A stretch of DNA of 8,159 nt, taken from NCBI GenBank assembly GCA_964640545.1, contig CAZXHL010000118.1, positions 1 through 8,159 of the forward strand, written 5' to 3'. Position numbers and translations under genes: made by a program. Positions 5,621-8,159 of the stretch are shown in pieces (the stretch's first letter is position 1; each line of letters begins with the position of its first letter). Source of the stretch: JBGSZX01 sp964640545. Its GTDB lineage: Bacteria; Bdellovibrionota; UBA2428. The notes beneath the pieces are model-generated. The model did not search any database and was not told the DNA's origin. It was given only the letters and a program-made list of their open reading frames with translations.

Positions 5621-8059
5621 ATGTTTTCAATAGAAAAAGCCAACGCATCTGACCCAAAGCTCCAAGAAGCTTTTGAGTCGGGCCGCCCCCTTCACTCCAC
5701 TTTGCTTTATGCAAAATCTCTGGGATTGAATTCAAAGCCTGAATACATCCGCAGTTATTATTCCACTGCAACTCTTGCGGCAGAACTTAAAAGCATTGGA
5801 GACGGTATCCTCAAGCAATTCCCTGAGATCTCTCAAAATCAGATTGCTGCTTTCGACTCGGTATCTGATCTCAATGCCTTTTCAAAGAAGTTAAAAAAGT
5901 CCAAAAGGTCCAAAGCTGCTCTCAGCAAGAACCTCGGCCTAGAAGACAAAGCCAAACATTTGTTAGAGGCTACTTCAAAGGGGGTTACAAAAAGCATTGC
6001 CATCCCCAAATATTTTGAAGACCTCGTCATAAGCGACAAGGAAGAGCTCAATTCCGTTGAAAAAGTCGAAGGCCTAATTTCGGGCTGCATCAACGAACTT
6101 CTCAACGATGACGCTTATCTTCAGAAAGAGATTCGCTCTTGCATCGAGTCTACCTGCACAGTCTCCACAAAAGAAGCTCCGAACACAGATGAGAAGAAAG
6201 ATCGCACCAAATTCAAGGCCTTCTTCAACTTCAAAGAAAGCTTTAAAAACCTACTAAAGCCTGAGTTTTCATTAAAATATTTGAATCTAAGAAGAGGCGT
6301 AAGCCAAGGTGACCTCACTTTGGACTTCGATTTCGATTCTGCAAAAATTCTTGAGCTTCTCACACACAAACTAGCGCCCATGTCAGCTAGAGCCGGGCTA
6401 GACGCTTCTCTAGTGGATTGGGTCATCAAATTCTCTGAGCAATATGTTGCCGCCCTACGATCGAGCACTAGCAAAGAGCTCTCCTCCAAACTTCGCTCCA
6501 ATGCCGAGCAACTTGTACTCCCAAAAATTAAGGAGAATCTAAAGCGAGTCTTACTAAGCCCGGGTGTTGGGCGCCAAAACGTTTTAGGGATTTCTCCGTC
6601 TGGAAAGCAAACTTGCCGCATCTCAGTCATTGACCGAGAGGGGCTCCACAAAGAAAGTGCCCAGGTTCCCTTTCTCGAAGGCGAAAAGTCTGCCGAGACT
6701 GAAGCCGTCTTCCTAGCCCTCATTGAAAAGCACCAAGTTCAAGCTATTGCGATCAGTGATCACGCTGGAGCAAGGGGTATTGAAAGATTTATGCGCTCAC
6801 TCTTCAAGAGCGTGAAGATCTCTCTACCTATCGCACTTTTACCAGCTGAGACATGTGATGATTATGCTTCTTCAAAATCTGGACAAGAAGATTTTCCAGA
6901 GCTGGATACTCCCACTCGCAAATCAATTTTTACAGCAAGGCAACTTCAAGACCCCTTAAGAGAGTTTGTTCGAGTCAAAGCGAAAAGCTTAGGCGTTGGT
7001 CAATTCCTCAACGAAGTTCACCCTGAAAGCCTAGCCACCTGCCTTGAAGAAGTGACAAAAGATGTCGTTCATCAAGTAGGTGTCGATCTCAACTCCGCAT
7101 CTGCTACATTGCTATCAAAAGTAGACGGCATCGACGAAGAACTGGCTAAGAAGATCATCGCCTTTCGCGAAGACAAGGGCTTTTTCTGGAGCCGTGAGCA
7201 AGTTCTCGACGTTGAGGGCATGACAGAAGAATTGTTTGAATACTGTGGCCCTTTCTTAAGAGTAAAAGACGGCAAGTTACTTTCGGACAATAGCTTCCTT
7301 CACCCCAAACACAACAAAGCCATCCTTGAAGCTTTCAAAAGACTCAAGGTCGACCACGCCAAGTATTCAGAAAAGTCTGACGCTCTTTTGACCGACGAAA
7401 AACTCGTCGAAAGTTTAGGCAAAGAGCTTGTGGGTGAATTTGTTCAAGCCCTAAAGACTGCGACTCCTGATCCTCGCGGCAAATTTGAATTCATTCAATT
7501 CCGTGATGACATTCAGAAGGTCAGCGACCTCAAAATAGGTATGATTTGTCCAGGCCGCGTGTCTAACGTCACAAGTTTTGGTGCTTTCGTTGATGTGGGC
7601 CTCCCACAAGACGGACTGGTTCACCTATCAGAGCTCGCCAGTACCTTCGTCAGGGATCCATACGACGTGATCCATCCGGGCGATGTCGTGACCGTAAAAG
7701 TTCTAGCGATTGATCCAGATAAGAAGCAGATTTCCTTCTCCATGAAGGGCCTCACAGGCGGAGCTGAGCGCAATCAAGAAATTGAAAAACGAAGCAAAGA
7801 GGCACAAGCTAAGGCACCTAAGCCGAACCCTCGACCTCAGCACAAATCTTTTGCGGAACGCGCTGCCGGTGAAGGCCGCAAAGGCCCTCGAGACGGGAAA
7901 GGGAAACCCAGCTTCAAACCCGGCTCACGTCCCGCTGGAAAGGGTGGTCCCCGCGGAAAACAAGGCGGAGGCGCGTCCGACAAGTCTCGATCTCCGAATC
8001 GTCCCGAAGGCCTACGCAACAACGCTTTTGCAGCTTTGGCCAACCTCAAAGTCGATTAA
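5621..8059 (+). CDS. Divergent Tex-type RNA-binding transcription accessory protein (YqgF-like, HhH, S1)
   Basis: Tex proteins bind nucleic acid in the cytoplasm and influence transcription and RNA metabolism. The product is 812 residues; usual Tex proteins are about 770. The C-terminal half is clearly Tex: ARQLQDPLREFV (439-450), KSLGVGQF, VGVDLNSAS (486-494) leading into helix-hairpin-helix repeats to about 560, a DPRG-containing segment, then an S1 domain at about 637-709 (RVSNVTSFGAFVDVG, DGLVHLSEL). The middle retains a Tex core (FKAFFNFKES near 198-207, LRRGVSQGDL at 223-232) and a YqgF/RNase-H-like fold from about 320. Its first motif is GISPSG (323-328), where the family has a GxDPG-type sequence with an acidic residue, and SDHAGARGIE (379-388) replaces the usual GNGT-SRE. 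The N-terminus lacks the PFIARYRKE signature. Residues from about 715 to the end form a basic Gly/Pro/Lys/Arg-rich tail closing with a short Ala/Leu helix-like end. It follows the kinase gene by 13 bp with no evident Shine-Dalgarno, suggesting coupled translation. A paralogue specialised away from canonical Tex is possible. Confidence 0.9.
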   Translation: MFSIEKANASDPKLQEAFESGRPLHSTLLYAKSLGLNSKPEYIRSYYSTATLAAELKSIGDGILKQFPEISQNQIAAFDSVSDLNAFSKKLKKSKRSKAALSKNLGLEDKAKHLLEATSKGVTKSIAIPKYFEDLVISDKEELNSVEKVEGLISGCINELLNDDAYLQKEIRSCIESTCTVSTKEAPNTDEKKDRTKFKAFFNFKESFKNLLKPEFSLKYLNLRRGVSQGDLTLDFDFDSAKILELLTHKLAPMSARAGLDASLVDWVIKFSEQYVAALRSSTSKELSSKLRSNAEQLVLPKIKENLKRVLLSPGVGRQNVLGISPSGKQTCRISVIDREGLHKESAQVPFLEGEKSAETEAVFLALIEKHQVQAIAISDHAGARGIERFMRSLFKSVKISLPIALLPAETCDDYASSKSGQEDFPELDTPTRKSIFTARQLQDPLREFVRVKAKSLGVGQFLNEVHPESLATCLEEVTKDVVHQVGVDLNSASATLLSKVDGIDEELAKKIIAFREDKGFFWSREQVLDVEGMTEELFEYCGPFLRVKDGKLLSDNSFLHPKHNKAILEAFKRLKVDHAKYSEKSDALLTDEKLVESLGKELVGEFVQALKTATPDPRGKFEFIQFRDDIQKVSDLKIGMICPGRVSNVTSFGAFVDVGLPQDGLVHLSELASTFVRDPYDVIHPGDVVTVKVLAIDPDKKQISFSMKGLTGGAERNQEIEKRSKEAQAKAPKPNPRPQHKSFAERAAGEGRKGPRDGKGKPSFKPGSRPAGKGGPRGKQGGGASDKSRSPNRPEGLRNNAFAALANLKVD

Positions 8060-8148
8060 ATCTTAAACTGTGCGCGCTTAAGTGTTGTAAGGGAAAGTCT
8101 AATTGCTTTTCTAAGTCATTTTAAATATTTAGATTCATTACTCAGGAC

Positions 8149-8156
8149 AAGGGGAG
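8149..8156 (+). promoter_or_regulatory. Possible Shine-Dalgarno of a gene starting just beyond the window
   Basis: AAGGGGAG is the strongest purine-rich, Shine-Dalgarno-like stretch beside any gene boundary in the window. It ends three bases before the right edge, so a start codon could lie just outside. The preceding intergenic DNA (8060-8148) is AT-rich around 8118-8135 and has a TTGCTT at 8103-8108 that could be a weak -35 box, but no good -10 hexamer at the right spacing. I saw no stable terminator hairpin after the Tex-like stop; the only inverted repeat (CTTAA 8062-8066 with TTAAG 8078-8082) is short and AT-only. Confidence 0.3.
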
Positions 8157-8159
8157 TGC

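Noticed and set aside
6121..6723. 200-codon open frame on the minus strand inside the Tex-like gene
   Set aside because: It is fully antisense to a well-supported coding region, its product is Ser/Arg/Leu-rich with no recognisable motif, and such frames are expected opposite codon-biased genes.
7782..8066. Overlapping plus-strand and minus-strand frames over the 3' end of the Tex-like gene
   Set aside because: They are translations of the low-complexity, GC-rich region encoding the basic tail in the wrong frames, with no independent start signal.

Overview
The window is a compact stretch of bacterial chromosome with moderate base composition (just under half G+C by eye). It holds five confident protein genes, one doubtful small ORF at the left edge, and almost no non-coding DNA. 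I see no rRNA, tRNA, CRISPR array, insertion sequence or integrase. The mixture of genes suggests a Gram-negative, rod-forming bacterium with elaborate c-di-GMP-type signalling. The N-terminal layout of the HD-GYP-like protein resembles proteins I associate with Bdellovibrio-like and related former deltaproteobacteria. That lineage call is an inference of moderate to low confidence.

Layout, left to right. At 9-206 (+) a 65-codon ORF may be the end of a longer gene that starts outside the window. At 217-1350 (+) lies an HD-GYP-family signalling protein whose metal site is visibly degraded. It converges, across 34 bp, on a minus-strand pair: rodA (4214-3114), the peptidoglycan glycosyltransferase of the elongasome, followed 61 bp later by ettA (3052-1385), an ABC-F translation factor. 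Only 58 bp separates rodA from a divergent plus-strand pair: an ABC1/COQ8-type atypical kinase (4273-5607) and, 13 bp downstream, a divergent Tex-type RNA-binding protein (5621-8059). The last 100 bp is intergenic and ends in a purine-rich, Shine-Dalgarno-like stretch that probably serves a gene just outside the window.

Functionally, the minus-strand pair combines cell-wall elongation with control of translation initiation. The plus-strand pair combines a membrane- or lipid-linked kinase-like protein with a transcription/RNA accessory factor. No joint pathway is evident from sequence alone. I found no sign of a new multi-gene system. The points most worth a second look are two proteins that keep a family fold but have lost family active-site or signature residues (HD-GYP and Tex), and the eukaryotic-COQ8-like signature of the kinase.
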